From Alphaproteobacteria bacterium UBA1301 (GTDB lineage Bacteria; Pseudomonadota; Alphaproteobacteria; Micropepsales; Micropepsaceae), in NCBI GenBank assembly GCA_002307725.1, contig DBUB01000004.1:333576-397575 (forward strand): a DNA stretch of 64,000 nt, given 5' to 3'. Below, piece by piece: positions 34,422 through 44,855 of this stretch (position 1 is its first letter; each line of letters starts with the position of its first letter). The position numbers were made by a program, and so were the translations under genes. Below the pieces are notes generated by a model. The model was not told where the DNA came from, ran no database searches, and worked only from the letters and a program-made list of their open reading frames with translations.

Positions 34422-35545
34422 GCGACGTGCTCGCCTCTGCTCGCCTGATCGTCATCAAAGTCGGCTCGTCGCTGCTGGTTGATGCCGCGACCGGGTTGCT
34501 CCGCCGCGAATGGCTGAAATCACTGGCCGCCGACATCGCCGCGTTGAAACGCGAAGGCAAACAGGTGGTGCTGGTGTCGTCGGGCGCCATCGCGCTCGGC
34601 CGCCGCGCCTTGAAATTGAAGCGAGGGGCCTTGCGCCTCGAAGAAAGCCAGGCCGCCGCCGCCGCGGGACAAGTTCGCCTCGCCTGGGCTTGGGCCGAAG
34701 TGCTGCGGGCCGAAGACATTGCCGCGGCGCAGGTGTTGCTCATTCTCGACGATACCGAAAACCGCCGCCGCTATTTGAACGCTCGCGCCACCTTAAAGAC
34801 ACTGCTCGAACTTGCCGCCGTGCCGGTGATCAACGAAAACGACACTGTAGCAACCAGCGAAATTCAGTTCGGCGACAACGACCAACTCGCCGCCCGCGTT
34901 GCTTCGATGATGGAAGCCGATTGCCTGATCCTGTTGTCGGACGTCGATGGTCTGTACACGTCTAATCCAAATCTCGATTCATCGGCGGAGCACATCCCGG
35001 AAGTCCCGGCGATCACCCCAGAGGTGGAAGCCATGGCGGGCGGCTCGGTGTCCGGTCTCGGCCGCGGCGGCATGACGTCCAAGATTATTGCTGCCAAGAT
35101 CGCGGTTTCCGCCGGCAGTGATGTCGTGATTGCCAAAGGCAAGACGCTGAATCCGATTGCCGCGATCCGCAACCAAACGGCACGCGCGACCCGTTTCTTC
35201 GCCTGCGATACGCCAGCCGCGGCCCGCAAGCGCTGGATCGGCGGCGTGCTGCACCCGCAAGGCGCACTCATCATCGACGACGGTGCGGTGCGGGCGCTCA
35301 AAACCGGCTCCAGTCTGCTGCCGATCGGCATTCGCCAGATCGACGGCCGCTTCGAGCGCGGCGATCCGGTGGCGGTGCTGGATCAACAAGGCCACGAGAT
35401 CGCCCGCGGCCTCGTCGCCTACAATGCTACCGACGCCGAGCGCATCGCCGGCAAACGCAGCCTCGAGATCGAAGCCATCCTCGGCTATCGTGGCCGCGAC
35501 GAAATCATTCATCGCGACGACATGACTTTGACGGTGGACCTATGA
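34418..35545 (+). CDS. proB: glutamate 5-kinase
   Basis: ProB phosphorylates glutamate, the first and feedback-controlled step of proline synthesis. The product is about 375 residues: an amino-acid kinase domain (VIKVGSSLLVD, VSSGAIALGRR, INENDTVATSEIQFGDNDQLAARV, DVDGLYTSNP, GRGGMTSKIIAAKIA) and a C-terminal PUA domain from about residue 280. The start is GTG 34418, nine bases after an AGGA and overlapping the obgE stop (GTGA). An ATG at 34409 would be only one base from the same AGGA. It is coupled to proA by a 4-base overlap. Confidence 0.96.
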   Translation: MSDVLASARLIVIKVGSSLLVDAATGLLRREWLKSLAADIAALKREGKQVVLVSSGAIALGRRALKLKRGALRLEESQAAAAAGQVRLAWAWAEVLRAEDIAAAQVLLILDDTENRRRYLNARATLKTLLELAAVPVINENDTVATSEIQFGDNDQLAARVASMMEADCLILLSDVDGLYTSNPNLDSSAEHIPEVPAITPEVEAMAGGSVSGLGRGGMTSKIIAAKIAVSAGSDVVIAKGKTLNPIAAIRNQTARATRFFACDTPAAARKRWIGGVLHPQGALIIDDGAVRALKTGSSLLPIGIRQIDGRFERGDPVAVLDQQGHEIARGLVAYNATDAERIAGKRSLEIEAILGYRGRDEIIHRDDMTLTVDL

Positions 35546-36807
35546 GCGACGACCTCTCGACCCAGATGAATGCCATCGGTACTGCCGCCCGCGCCGCCGC
35601 GCGCGCCATTCGCGAGGCCTCCACCGAAACCAAGAACAGCGCCCTTGTTGCTGCCGCCAGCGCGCTGCGCACCGCGGCGCCCGCCATTCTCGCCGCCAAC
35701 GCCGAAGATATGACTGCTGCCGCCGCCAGCGGCACCACGGGCGCGATGCTCGATCGCTTGAAACTCGACGACAAACGGGTGGAAGCCATCGCCACGGCTT
35801 TGGAAGACATCGCCGCCCTGCCCGATCCGGTCGGCCGGGAATTGGCGCGGTGGTCGCGGCCCAACGGTCTCGACATCGCCCGCGTGGCGACGCCGATTGG
35901 CGTCATCGGCATCATTTATGAGAGCCGCCCCAACGTGACCGCGGATGCTGCCGCGCTATGCCTGAAATCGGGCAACGCGGTGATTCTGCGCGGCGGGTCG
36001 GACTCGGCCAAATCCTCAGCCGCGATCCTGCAAGCGTTGCAGGCCGGTCTGCGTGCGGCCAATCTTCCGGTGGAGGTCGTTCAGCTGGTGCCGACCACCG
36101 ATCGCGCCGCTGTCGGCCTGTTGCTGCGAGGCCTTGCGGGCACCGTCGATCTCATCATTCCGCGCGGCGGCAAATCGCTGGTGGCGCGGGTGCAGAGTGA
36201 AGCGCGGGTACCGGTGCTGGCGCATTTGGAAGGCATCTGCCACACCTACATTCACGCCGCTGCCGATCCCGACAAGGCGCGCGCCATCACCGTCAACGCC
36301 AAGATGCGGCGCACCGGCATTTGCGGCGCCACCGAAACCCTGCTGATCGATCGCGGCGTGCCGAAGGACCTCGTGGTGCAAATCCTCGATGATCTCGCCG
36401 CCAAGGGGTGCGAGATTCGCGCCGACGATGCGGTGTGGGCGATCTATCCCGCCGCCAAATCCGCCACCGAATCCGATTGGCACACCGAATATCTCGACGC
36501 CATCCTGGCGGTGAAGATGGTCGACGGTGTCGAAGAAGCCATCGCGCACATCGAAAAATACGGCAGCCATCACACCGAGGCGATCGTCACCGAAGACCGC
36601 TTGGCGGCGGAACGCTTCCTTGATGGCATCGATTCGGCCATCGTGATCTGGAACGCGTCCACCCAATTCGCCGATGGCGGCGAGTTCGGCATGGGCGCCG
36701 AAATCGGCATCGGCACCGGCAAGCTGCACGCCCGCGGCCCGGTCGGCGTCGAACAGCTCACGACCTTCAAATACGCCGTGCGCGGCAATGGACAGACGCG
36801 GCCCTGA
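35542..36807 (+). CDS. proA: gamma-glutamyl phosphate reductase
   Basis: ProA reduces gamma-glutamyl phosphate to glutamate semialdehyde with NADPH, the second proline step, and channels the labile intermediate from ProB. The product is 421 residues of the aldehyde dehydrogenase fold. The catalytic Cys is in RRTGICGATETLLIDRG, the cofactor site includes NAVILRGGSDS, and the conserved IVIWNASTQFADGGEFGMGAEIGI region follows. It starts inside the proB stop (ATGA) and its TGA overlaps the nadD ATG by one base, so the proB-proA-nadD set is translationally linked. Confidence 0.97.
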   Translation: MSDDLSTQMNAIGTAARAAARAIREASTETKNSALVAAASALRTAAPAILAANAEDMTAAAASGTTGAMLDRLKLDDKRVEAIATALEDIAALPDPVGRELARWSRPNGLDIARVATPIGVIGIIYESRPNVTADAAALCLKSGNAVILRGGSDSAKSSAAILQALQAGLRAANLPVEVVQLVPTTDRAAVGLLLRGLAGTVDLIIPRGGKSLVARVQSEARVPVLAHLEGICHTYIHAAADPDKARAITVNAKMRRTGICGATETLLIDRGVPKDLVVQILDDLAAKGCEIRADDAVWAIYPAAKSATESDWHTEYLDAILAVKMVDGVEEAIAHIEKYGSHHTEAIVTEDRLAAERFLDGIDSAIVIWNASTQFADGGEFGMGAEIGIGTGKLHARGPVGVEQLTTFKYAVRGNGQTRP

Positions 36808-37376
36808 TGACCTTCCTGCGCCCGCCCGGCCCGATCGCCACAGGCCTCCGCATCGGCCTGTTGGGCGGCTCGTTCAATCCGGCCCATGCCGGGCATCGCT
36901 ATGTCGCCGACACGGCGCTGCGGCGGCTGAAGCTCGATTACGTCTGGTTCCTGGTATCGCCGCAGAATCCGCTGAAGCCGATCGCCGGCATGATGCCGCT
37001 TGAGAAGCGTCTGCAAAGCGCACGAAACCTCGCCGACGGCAACCGCCGCATGATCGTCACCGACATCGAGCGGATCATCGCAAGCCGTTATACCAATGAC
37101 ACGATCCGGGTTCTCAAGGCCCGTTTTCCCGAGGTGCACTTCATCTGGCTGATGGGCAGCGACAATCTGGAGCAATTTCATCGCTGGCAGCGCTGGCAGG
37201 ATATCCTCGCGACCGTGCCGGCCGCTGTGGTACTGCGCCCCGGCACAACACTGGCGCCCCTCAAGGCTAAGGCCTACCGGACGTGGAAAGACCGCTTCGC
37301 CATCCTTGACGGCCGCCGCAACGAAGCCAGCGCCACGGCCATCCGGGCGCGATTGGCGGCTGCGGCGGGGGCGTGA
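36807..37376 (+). CDS. nadD: nicotinate-nucleotide adenylyltransferase
   Basis: NadD makes nicotinate adenine dinucleotide from NaMN and ATP, the penultimate NAD step. The product is 189 residues. The nucleotidyltransferase signature GGSFNPAHAGHRYVAD (with HxGH) is at residues 17-32, and WLMGSDNLEQFHRWQRWQDI and the C-terminal region SATAIRARLAA follow. The ATG overlaps the proA stop by one base. The next gene, rsfS, begins within about 60 bases on the same strand. This nadD-rsfS-rlmH order is common in bacteria. Confidence 0.95.
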   Translation: MTFLRPPGPIATGLRIGLLGGSFNPAHAGHRYVADTALRRLKLDYVWFLVSPQNPLKPIAGMMPLEKRLQSARNLADGNRRMIVTDIERIIASRYTNDTIRVLKARFPEVHFIWLMGSDNLEQFHRWQRWQDILATVPAAVVLRPGTTLAPLKAKAYRTWKDRFAILDGRRNEASATAIRARLAAAAGA

Positions 37377-37391
37377 TACATAGACCCAAGA

Positions 37392-38072
37392 ATGGGCGCG
37401 CCCCCGTGCGCGCGACCACAACGGAGAACGACACTGGTTAAGAAGAAATCGCCTGCCAAAAAGCCGGCCGTAAAGAAGACCGCCGCCCCCAAAACGGCAA
37501 AAAAAGCGACGAAGAAAGCCGCCAAAAAGACCACCAAGAAGGCGGCCCCGAAGAAGGCTGCGCCAAAAAAGGCTGCTCCTAAAAAGACGGCACCCCAAAA
37601 GGCGGCGCCCAAAAAGACGGTTCCCCAAAAGGCAGCTCCCAAAAAAGCTGCACCTAGAAAGACCGCTCCTAAAAAGACCGCTCCCAAGAAGGTTGCGGCC
37701 GAGCAAGCGATTGTCGCGCCCCAGCGGACGGAACCGCCAGAAGTGCTGGCCCGCATCCTGGCGTCGCTCGACGACGACAAGGCCGAGGAGATCGTGGCAA
37801 TCGACCTCGCGGGCCGTTCGTCACTGTGTGACGCCGTCGTGGTGGCCAGCGGGCGTTCGTCACGCCATGTCGCCTCGATCGCCGATCATCTGGCCCGCCG
37901 CCTCAAAGAGGCGGGATATGGCACACGGCCGGTCAACGGCGCCGGCGTCGGCGACTGGGCCCTGGTCGATGCCGGTGACGTGATCGTGCACATCTTCCGC
38001 CCGGAAGTGCGCGCCTATTACAATCTCGAAGGCATGTGGAGCGTCGACGAACCGAAGCGCAGCCGACACTGA
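37392..38072 (+). CDS. rsfS: ribosome silencing factor RsfS with a Lys/Ala/Pro-repeat N-terminus
   Basis: RsfS binds L14 and blocks subunit joining in starvation. The C-terminal domain (about residues 115-226; LDDDKAEEIVAIDLAGRSSLCDAVVVASGRSSRHV, GDWALVDAGDVIVHIFRPEVRAYYNLEGMW) is ordinary and complete. Before it is an unusual extension of about 85 residues: [AT]-[AV]-P-[KQR]-K units repeated ten times plus KKA clusters, resembling histone H1 or alphaproteobacterial DNA-binding tails. The start is uncertain: ATG 37392 lacks a ribosome-binding site, while CTG 37434 sits 7 bases after GGAG and would begin VKKKSPAKK. The extension has the normal reading frame and high GC, so it is not a frameshift. 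Confidence 0.85.
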   Translation: MGAPPCARPQRRTTLVKKKSPAKKPAVKKTAAPKTAKKATKKAAKKTTKKAAPKKAAPKKAAPKKTAPQKAAPKKTVPQKAAPKKAAPRKTAPKKTAPKKVAAEQAIVAPQRTEPPEVLARILASLDDDKAEEIVAIDLAGRSSLCDAVVVASGRSSRHVASIADHLARRLKEAGYGTRPVNGAGVGDWALVDAGDVIVHIFRPEVRAYYNLEGMWSVDEPKRSRH

Positions 38073-38116
38073 GCGCTGCCAGGAAAAGTGTCATGCGGTT
38101 TTCCGTCCGGCAGCGC
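38073..38116. repeat. interspersed palindrome, type A copy 3
   Basis: GCGCTGCC (38073-38080) and GGAAAA (38082-38087) pair with TTTTCC (38099-38104) and GGCAGCGC (38109-38116). The GGAAAAGTGT and CGGTTTTCCG segments are nearly the same as in the 57248-57290 copy. It sits between rsfS and rlmH; the rlmH ribosome-binding site follows it. Confidence 0.75.
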
Positions 38117-38134
38117 GACCAGGAAAAAAGATAA

Positions 38135-38617
38135 ATGCGCCTCACTGTCCTCGCCGTCGGTTTTTCGCGCGGCACCTCGGAAGGGGCGCTGACCGACGAC
38201 TATATCCATCGCGCCAGCGTGATGGGCCGCAACATGGGTTTTCCGGCAGTGACGGTCGAGGAAGTCTCGGTATCGAAGGCGCGCGACGTCAAAACCCGTA
38301 TGGCCGAGGAAGCCGAAAAGCTGTCGGATCGCGTACCGGTGGGGGCCCATATCGTCCTGCTCGATGCCAAAGGCAAAGGCATGACATCCGAGAATTTCGC
38401 CGACATGCTGGGGGCGCTGCGCGATGCCGGCACTAAGGACCTGTGCTTCGTGATCGGCGGGCCGGACGGCTTGGCGCCGCTGCCGGACAAGCGCGCCGGG
38501 CGCAGTCTGGCGTTCGGGCCGCAAACCTGGCCGCATCTTCTGGTGCGCGCCATGCTGGCCGAGCAGGTTTATCGCGCCCTGACAATTCTGGCCGGTCACC
38601 CCTACCACCGCGCGTAA
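38135..38617 (+). CDS. rlmH: 23S rRNA pseudouridine-1915 N3-methyltransferase RlmH
   Basis: RlmH methylates pseudouridine 1915 in helix 69 of 23S rRNA. The product is a SPOUT-class enzyme of 160 residues, the normal size. The knot region is clear: AHIVLLDAKGKGMTSENFADML, CFVIGGPDGLAPLPDKR and the C-terminal TWPHLLVRAMLAEQVYRALTILAGHPYHR. The start MRLTVLAVGFSR is family-typical, preceded by AGGAAAAAAG. It follows rsfS with a palindrome between them and ends the cluster. It acts on mature 70S ribosomes in known family members. Confidence 0.97.
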   Translation: MRLTVLAVGFSRGTSEGALTDDYIHRASVMGRNMGFPAVTVEEVSVSKARDVKTRMAEEAEKLSDRVPVGAHIVLLDAKGKGMTSENFADMLGALRDAGTKDLCFVIGGPDGLAPLPDKRAGRSLAFGPQTWPHLLVRAMLAEQVYRALTILAGHPYHRA

Positions 38618-38716
38618 AGCGCCCTCCTCATAGGAGCCCCGCCCCCGTCCCTGGGGATGGTGCGTCGCGTTCCTCAGGCGGAAGAGTGAAGGGCGTCGCG
38701 AAGGATCAACCAATAC

Positions 38717-38724
38717 TTAACCAG
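38717..38724 (+). promoter_or_regulatory. CtrA half-site TTAACCAG upstream of fliX
   Basis: TTAACCAG (38717-38724) matches seven of eight bases of the alternative CtrA site TTAACCAT. It lies 41 bases before the fliX start, where a CtrA-controlled flagellar gene would have it. The second half is not evident, so it is tentative. Confidence 0.35.
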
Positions 38725-38764
38725 ACTCTGCAATGCTGAGATGTCGCAGAAGGCGAGAAGCGTC

Positions 38765-39199
38765 ATGGAAGTTCGCAGCACCGGAAAAGTCGACCGCACG
38801 AGCGGTATCCGCCGCGGCGCCAAATCGGCGTCGAGTTCGGGCGGCTCGTTCTCGGTCGCGAGCGCGCCGGAAGAACCGCATGCCTCCATGGTATCGGGCC
38901 CCGGCCCGATTGCGGCGCTGGATTCCATTCTCGCCCTGCAAGGCATGGACGATTCCACCGACGGCCGCTCCAAAGGCCTCAAGCACGGCGAGCAGTTGCT
39001 CGACATGCTGGATCAGGTGCGCGACGGCTTGCTCGCGGGCGGTATCCCGCGCGCCACCCTCAATCGCCTCGCCGCCGCCGTCACCCGCCGCCACGACACC
39101 TTCGCCGATCCGCACCTGCAAACCGTGCTCGATGAAATCGAACTGCGCGCCCACGTCGAACTCGCCAAGCTCGAGATGATGGACAAGCGGGTGGCGTAA
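38765..39199 (+). CDS. fliX: flagellar assembly regulator FliX
   Basis: FliX couples flagellar assembly to late flagellar gene expression in Caulobacter, where it partners the activator FlbD. The product is 144 residues. The N-terminus MEVRSTGKVDRTSGIRRGAKS is the usual loosely conserved start, and the C-terminal half is diagnostic (KHGEQLLDMLDQVRDGLLAGGIPRATLNRL, then DPHLQTVLDEIELRAHVELAKLEM). A closer upstream ATG at 38741 is less likely. fliX usually lies beside flagellar operons; here it is alone. Its last 75 bases are duplicated at 39355-39429. A CtrA-like half-site lies upstream. Confidence 0.88.
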   Translation: MEVRSTGKVDRTSGIRRGAKSASSSGGSFSVASAPEEPHASMVSGPGPIAALDSILALQGMDDSTDGRSKGLKHGEQLLDMLDQVRDGLLAGGIPRATLNRLAAAVTRRHDTFADPHLQTVLDEIELRAHVELAKLEMMDKRVA

Positions 39200-39301
39200 G
39201 CTGACAGGCATATTCGCCTGATTTTCGCAAGACAGGCATTTTTGACTGTCGGAGCAGCAACACCTGAGCAGATTGTGCTGCGGATATTCTGACAGGATCA
39301 T

Positions 39302-39350
39302 CCTTCGAGACGCCCTTTGGCCCTCACCCTGAGCTTTCGCGTCTCGAAGG
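39302..39350. repeat. palindromic element (CCTTCGAGACGC type)
   Basis: CCTTCGAGACGC (39302-39313) and its exact inverse GCGTCTCGAAGG (39339-39350) frame CCCTCACCCTGAGC. A half copy exists at 29362-29394. It lies between fliX and the decayed duplicate of its 3' end. Confidence 0.7.
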
Positions 39351-39354
39351 GCGA

Positions 39355-39429
39355 GTGCTCAACGAAAACGAACCGCGCGCCCACATCGAACTCGCCAGGC
39401 GTGAGAGGACGAATAAGCGTACAGCTTGA
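39355..39429 (+). pseudogene. decayed copy of the fliX 3' end
   Basis: These 75 bases align without gaps to the last 75 bases of fliX (39125-39199), at about three quarters identity by my count. They read VLNENEPRAHIELARRERTNKRTA then TGA, against fliX VLDEIELRAHVELAKLEMMDKRVA then TAA. No start or upstream part of fliX precedes it; the palindromic element at 39302-39350 sits there. It is a remnant of a partial duplication of the fliX end, accumulating substitutions. It is not expected to be functional. Confidence 0.75.
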
Positions 39430-39458
39430 ATAAAGCCCAGCTAACAGTGCAACAGAAG

Positions 39459-40538
39459 TTAAGGCTGCAGAAATTTGCGTAGCCACTTAAGAGACGGCAA
39501 AAAGTCCCCCCAAGAAGGCCTTGCCGTTAAGTGCCGATACTGCGCTACGGCTCTCGACAACTTTCCAATAACAGGTACTCCGACAATCAACGCCATTAGC
39601 CCCACAACACATGTAAAATCTACGAGCATTCGGCTTATAAAGTCATCTCGTTCGGCTTTTTCGTGGGTGACGTGCAGCGATCTCACCTTCGCTTGGTCCG
39701 CCGAGATTACTAGAAGGTCTCTTGGCCGTCCCCCCTCCCTCTCCTTTTCGGATACAAGGAGGCGAGGATCGACAAAGTGAATTTTATCGCCCTCCAACCT
39801 ATAATATGAGAACTGCTTGCCAGGGTGATCAACCAGTTCGATAGCGAGACTGCCGAAGCTCTCGATCGGCCGGACGTCGACTTGGACCGTCCAAAGAAAA
39901 GCTGATGCTATTATCGCAAATATAGACACTAGAAATAACGGGATGAGATTGCCGAAGAGACCGCGAACGCGTCGAATAGCTTCATCAGTTGAATCAACAA
40001 AATCCTTGCCAAAACAGACATCTGTATTCGGTATCCTTGCAACGAACACAATGCACTTTCCCTGGGTGAGTTGACGGGCAGCCGTGCGGCTCTTAGCTTT
40101 TATTACTGCCCAAAATGGGAAAGACTCGTTTGGCCGCAGAAGGTCCCAATAAAGTTGGACCTCTGTTTTTGAAACGATCTTGGGCTCCACAGTAATTCCC
40201 TTCGGTACCTCACCAATTGAGAATTCACGCCAACTTAAGCCACCTTCTAAGCGAAGAACTGGGAGCTGTGGAGCGGCTAGCGGACCTACATCTTGTACGC
40301 CTACATTCCATACGCGTCCCGATATCCAAACCAACTCATCATCAAGCTCTTGGTCTTGATAAAGAACCCTCAAATTGGGTATTTGCCGTGCCACACCAGA
40401 AAGGAGATTAGCCGCGTTTGATATTGAGGCTACTATCTGACCCCTTCTCCGTTTTAGTGCGACGAGGATTGAAATAACCGAGGCAGCAACCGCAATGGCT
40501 GTGCCGATCCAAAATTCAAATGTGAATCCCAGCCACAT
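39459..40538 (-). CDS. AT-richer membrane protein of unknown function
   Basis: The product is 359 residues with an N-terminal helix (residues about 7-27), a central extracytoplasmic-like region with beta-rich text (ISGRVWNVGVQDVGPL, WREFSIGEVPKGI, CIVFVARIPNTDVCF), a second helix (LIPLFLVSIFAIIASAFLW) and a third near the C-terminus (FTCVVGLMALIVGVPV). Two cysteines sit in the central part. The coding DNA is visibly lower in GC than its neighbours, with A/T-ending codons, which suggests recent acquisition. It lies 24 bases upstream of sucB on the same strand but after it in transcription order. I recognise no family. Confidence 0.65.
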   Translation of the reverse strand: MWLGFTFEFWIGTAIAVAASVISILVALKRRRGQIVASISNAANLLSGVARQIPNLRVLYQDQELDDELVWISGRVWNVGVQDVGPLAAPQLPVLRLEGGLSWREFSIGEVPKGITVEPKIVSKTEVQLYWDLLRPNESFPFWAVIKAKSRTAARQLTQGKCIVFVARIPNTDVCFGKDFVDSTDEAIRRVRGLFGNLIPLFLVSIFAIIASAFLWTVQVDVRPIESFGSLAIELVDHPGKQFSYYRLEGDKIHFVDPRLLVSEKEREGGRPRDLLVISADQAKVRSLHVTHEKAERDDFISRMLVDFTCVVGLMALIVGVPVIGKLSRAVAQYRHLTARPSWGDFLPSLKWLRKFLQP

Positions 40539-40562
40539 GCCCGGATTACAACTGAGTCGCGA

Positions 40563-41818
<1,256 letters not shown>

Positions 41819-41822
<4 letters not shown>

Positions 41823-44722
41823 TGATCGTCCTCGGAAAGGATTTTGAGGTCGAACCGCATGGCCTCATCCATGATGTAATGCAGTTCGGCACTGTGCTGG
41901 CTCATCAAGCCGACCGCTGTGGAAGCGTAGTCCGGCCGGCCGATGTAGCGTGGCCGCACGCGCCGCCCCAGCTTCTCCATAAGATATTCGATTCGCTGGC
42001 GGACGAAAGTCCAGGCGCCTTGGTTGCGTGGCTCTTCCTGAACCCAAACGATTTCGGCATGGGGGAAACGTTCCAATTCCTGGCCCAAGGCGCCTTCCGG
42101 GAACGGATAAAGCTGCTCCAGCCGCAGCATTTGGACGTGCGGTTCATTGTGCTGTTCGCGCGCTTCCATCAGGTCGAAATAGATCTTGCCGGAGCACAGG
42201 ATGACGCGGCGGATGTCCTCGTCCGGCACCAGTTGCACAGTCGTCGCGCCGGGCACGCACTCGGCTTGATCGCGGAAGACACGATGAAACGAAGTGCCGG
42301 GCAGCATGTCTTGGAGGAACGACGTGCAACGCTTGTGGCGCAGCAGCGATTTCGGCGTCATCAGCACCAGAGGCTTGCGAAAATTGCGCAGCATCTGGCG
42401 GCGGAGAACGTGGAAGTAATTGGCCGGTGTGGTCGGATTGCAGACCTGCCAATTGTCCTGTGCCGAAAGCTGCAGGTAACGCTCCAGTCGCGCCGAGGAG
42501 TGTTCCGGCCCTTGGCCCTCATAGCCGTGCGGTAGCAGCATGACGAGGCCGCACATGCGCAGCCACTTCATCTCGCCGGAAGCGATGAACTGGTCGATGA
42601 TCACTTGGGCGTTGTTGGCAAAATCGCCGAACTGGGCTTCCCACAGCACCAGCGCCTTGGGTTCCGAGGTGGCATAGCCGTATTCGAAACCGAGCACCGC
42701 CGCTTCCGAGAGCAGCGAGTCGATCACTTCGAACGGCGCCTGATCCTTGGCGACATTGGCAAGCGGGATGTAGCGGGTTTCGTCTTCCTGATCGACCAGC
42801 ACCGAATGGCGTTGGCTGAAGGTACCGCGCCCCGAATCCTGGCCCGACAGACGCACCGCAATGCCGTCCTTGACGAGGGTGCCAAAGGCGAGCGCCTCGG
42901 CGGTCGCCCAATCGATGCCTTCGCCGGTTTCGAACATGCGCGCCTTGTTCTGCATCTGGCGCACAATGGTTTTGTGGGCGTTGAAGCCGTCCGGAATCGT
43001 CGACAACGCTTTGCCAACGGCAAGCAACGCCTCCTGGTCGACGCCGGTCTCGCCACGGCGATAAACCTTCGGCGCCACTTCGAGGCCCGACCAGTGGCTT
43101 TGCAGCCAGTCGGCACGGTCGGGCGTGTGGGTCTTGGAGGCTTCGAATTCGCTGTCGAGCCGGATGTTGAAATCGCCAACCATGCGCTCGACTTCGGAGG
43201 CCGCCAGCGTCGATTCCGCCACCAGCTTCTTGGCATAGAGTTCAAGCGTGCTCGGATGATTCTTGATCGTGCGGTACATCAAGGGCTGGGTGAACGACGG
43301 CTCGTCGGTTTCGTTGTGACCGAACCGGCGATAGCAGTACATGTCGATCACGACGTCCTTGTGGAACAACTGGCGGAATTCGGTGGCAATGCGGGCGCAA
43401 TGCACCACCGCTTCGGGATCATCGCCGTTCACATGGAAGATCGGCGCTTGCACCATCAGCGCGATGTCGGTGCAATAGGGCGACGAGCGCGAGAACTGCG
43501 GCGAGGTGGTGAAGCCGATCTGGTTGTTGATGACGAAGTGAATCGTACCGCCGGTGTGATAGCCGCGGGTGCCCGACATGGCGAAACATTCGGCGACCAG
43601 ACCTTGGCCCGCAAACGCCGCATCGCCGTGCAGAAGTAGCGGCATCACGCGGGTGCGGGTGGCGGTATCGCCAAGCTGGGATTGCTTGGCGCGGGCCTTG
43701 CCGAGTACGACCGGATCGGAGGCTTCCAAATGCGAGGGATTGGGCGCCAGCGTCAGATGGACATTGTTGCCGTCGAAGCTGCGGTCCGCCGAGGCGCCGA
43801 GATGGTATTTCACGTCGCCGGTGACTTCCTCGATACCGGCAGGATTGGCGCTGCCGCCGCGGAATTCGTGGAAAATCTGGCGATAGGATTTCGACAGCAA
43901 ATTGGCGAGCACATTGAGCCGGCCGCGATGAGCCATGCCGATGACGATCTTCTGCACCCCGAGCTGGCCACCGCGTTTGATGATCTGTTCGAGCGCCGGC
44001 ATCATGGCTTCGCCGCCGTCGAGCCCGAAGCGTTTGGTGCCGAGGAATCGAAGAGCGCAGAACTTCTCGAAGCCTTCGGCCTCGATCAGCTTGCTGAAGA
44101 TGGCGCGCTTACCGGCGGGCGTGAAAGTGATTTCCTTGTCCGGCCCTTCGACACGCCGCTGCAGCCAGTCCTTTTCTTCGGCGTCATTGATGTGCATGAA
44201 CTCGTAGCCGATGCGCCCGCAATAGGTACGCTGCAGCAGGTCCACCATCTCGCGCGGCGTGGCGCTCTGCAGCCCGAGCACGCCGTCGATGAACACCGTC
44301 TTGTCGAGATCGGCGTCGGCAAAACCGTAGAATTTGGGATCAAGCTGCGGATGCGGCGTTGTCGGCGCCAGCCCCAAGGGATCGAGATTGGCTTCGAAAT
44401 GACCGATGACGCGATAGGCGCGCACCAACTGAATGGCGCGAATAGAGGCCCCAGCCGCGGTGCGCACATCCTCAGCCGCCGCGGCCATCGGCACACCAGC
44501 AGCTTTGGCGCGCTGGGCCCAGGATGGTGATGAAGGACCGCGAGGCCCCTCCAGTCCGGCAAAGTACCGCGCCCACGAGGGATCGACGGACGCCGGGTCT
44601 TTCCCATACTGGGCGTACAAGGATTCGACGAATTCGGCGTTGGCGCCGAACAGGAACGCGGTTTCTTCGAAAATCGCGTTGGAAGCGCGGGCTAGCCGCT
44701 CAACGGGTGTTTGGCTGGTCAT
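41819..44722 (-). CDS. sucA: 2-oxoglutarate dehydrogenase E1 component
   Basis: SucA decarboxylates 2-oxoglutarate with thiamine diphosphate, the committed step. The product is about 967 residues from ATG 44722 (MTSQTPVERLARAS); an upstream ATG at 44779 would add 19 residues lacking homology. Visible landmarks: the N-terminal lipoyl-contact region FLFGANAEFVESLYAQYGKDP, GMAHRGRLNVLANLL, LHGDAAFAGQGLVAECFAMS and the C-terminal transketolase-like half (VLWEAQFGDFANNAQV). It overlaps sucB. The normally adjacent sucD is separated from it by the acyltransferase gene on the opposite strand, so sucAB must have its own promoter in 44723-44855. Confidence 0.97.
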
Positions 44723-44855
44723 CTCTGGAAGAAGTTTAGAACTGTTCGAATTGAAGGGTTTACCGCAATCCGTTGGCAAAAACCATGGCTTTGCACACTT
44801 TGCGGTCGCGATCGGTAACGATGCGTAAATCCCGGATATTGCGAGGTATTTGCAA

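Noticed and set aside
37434..37690. The AAPKK-coding repeat considered as a sequencing or frameshift artefact
   Set aside because: The frame runs on without stops into a complete RsfS domain and codon variants differ between units, so it is a real protein repeat.
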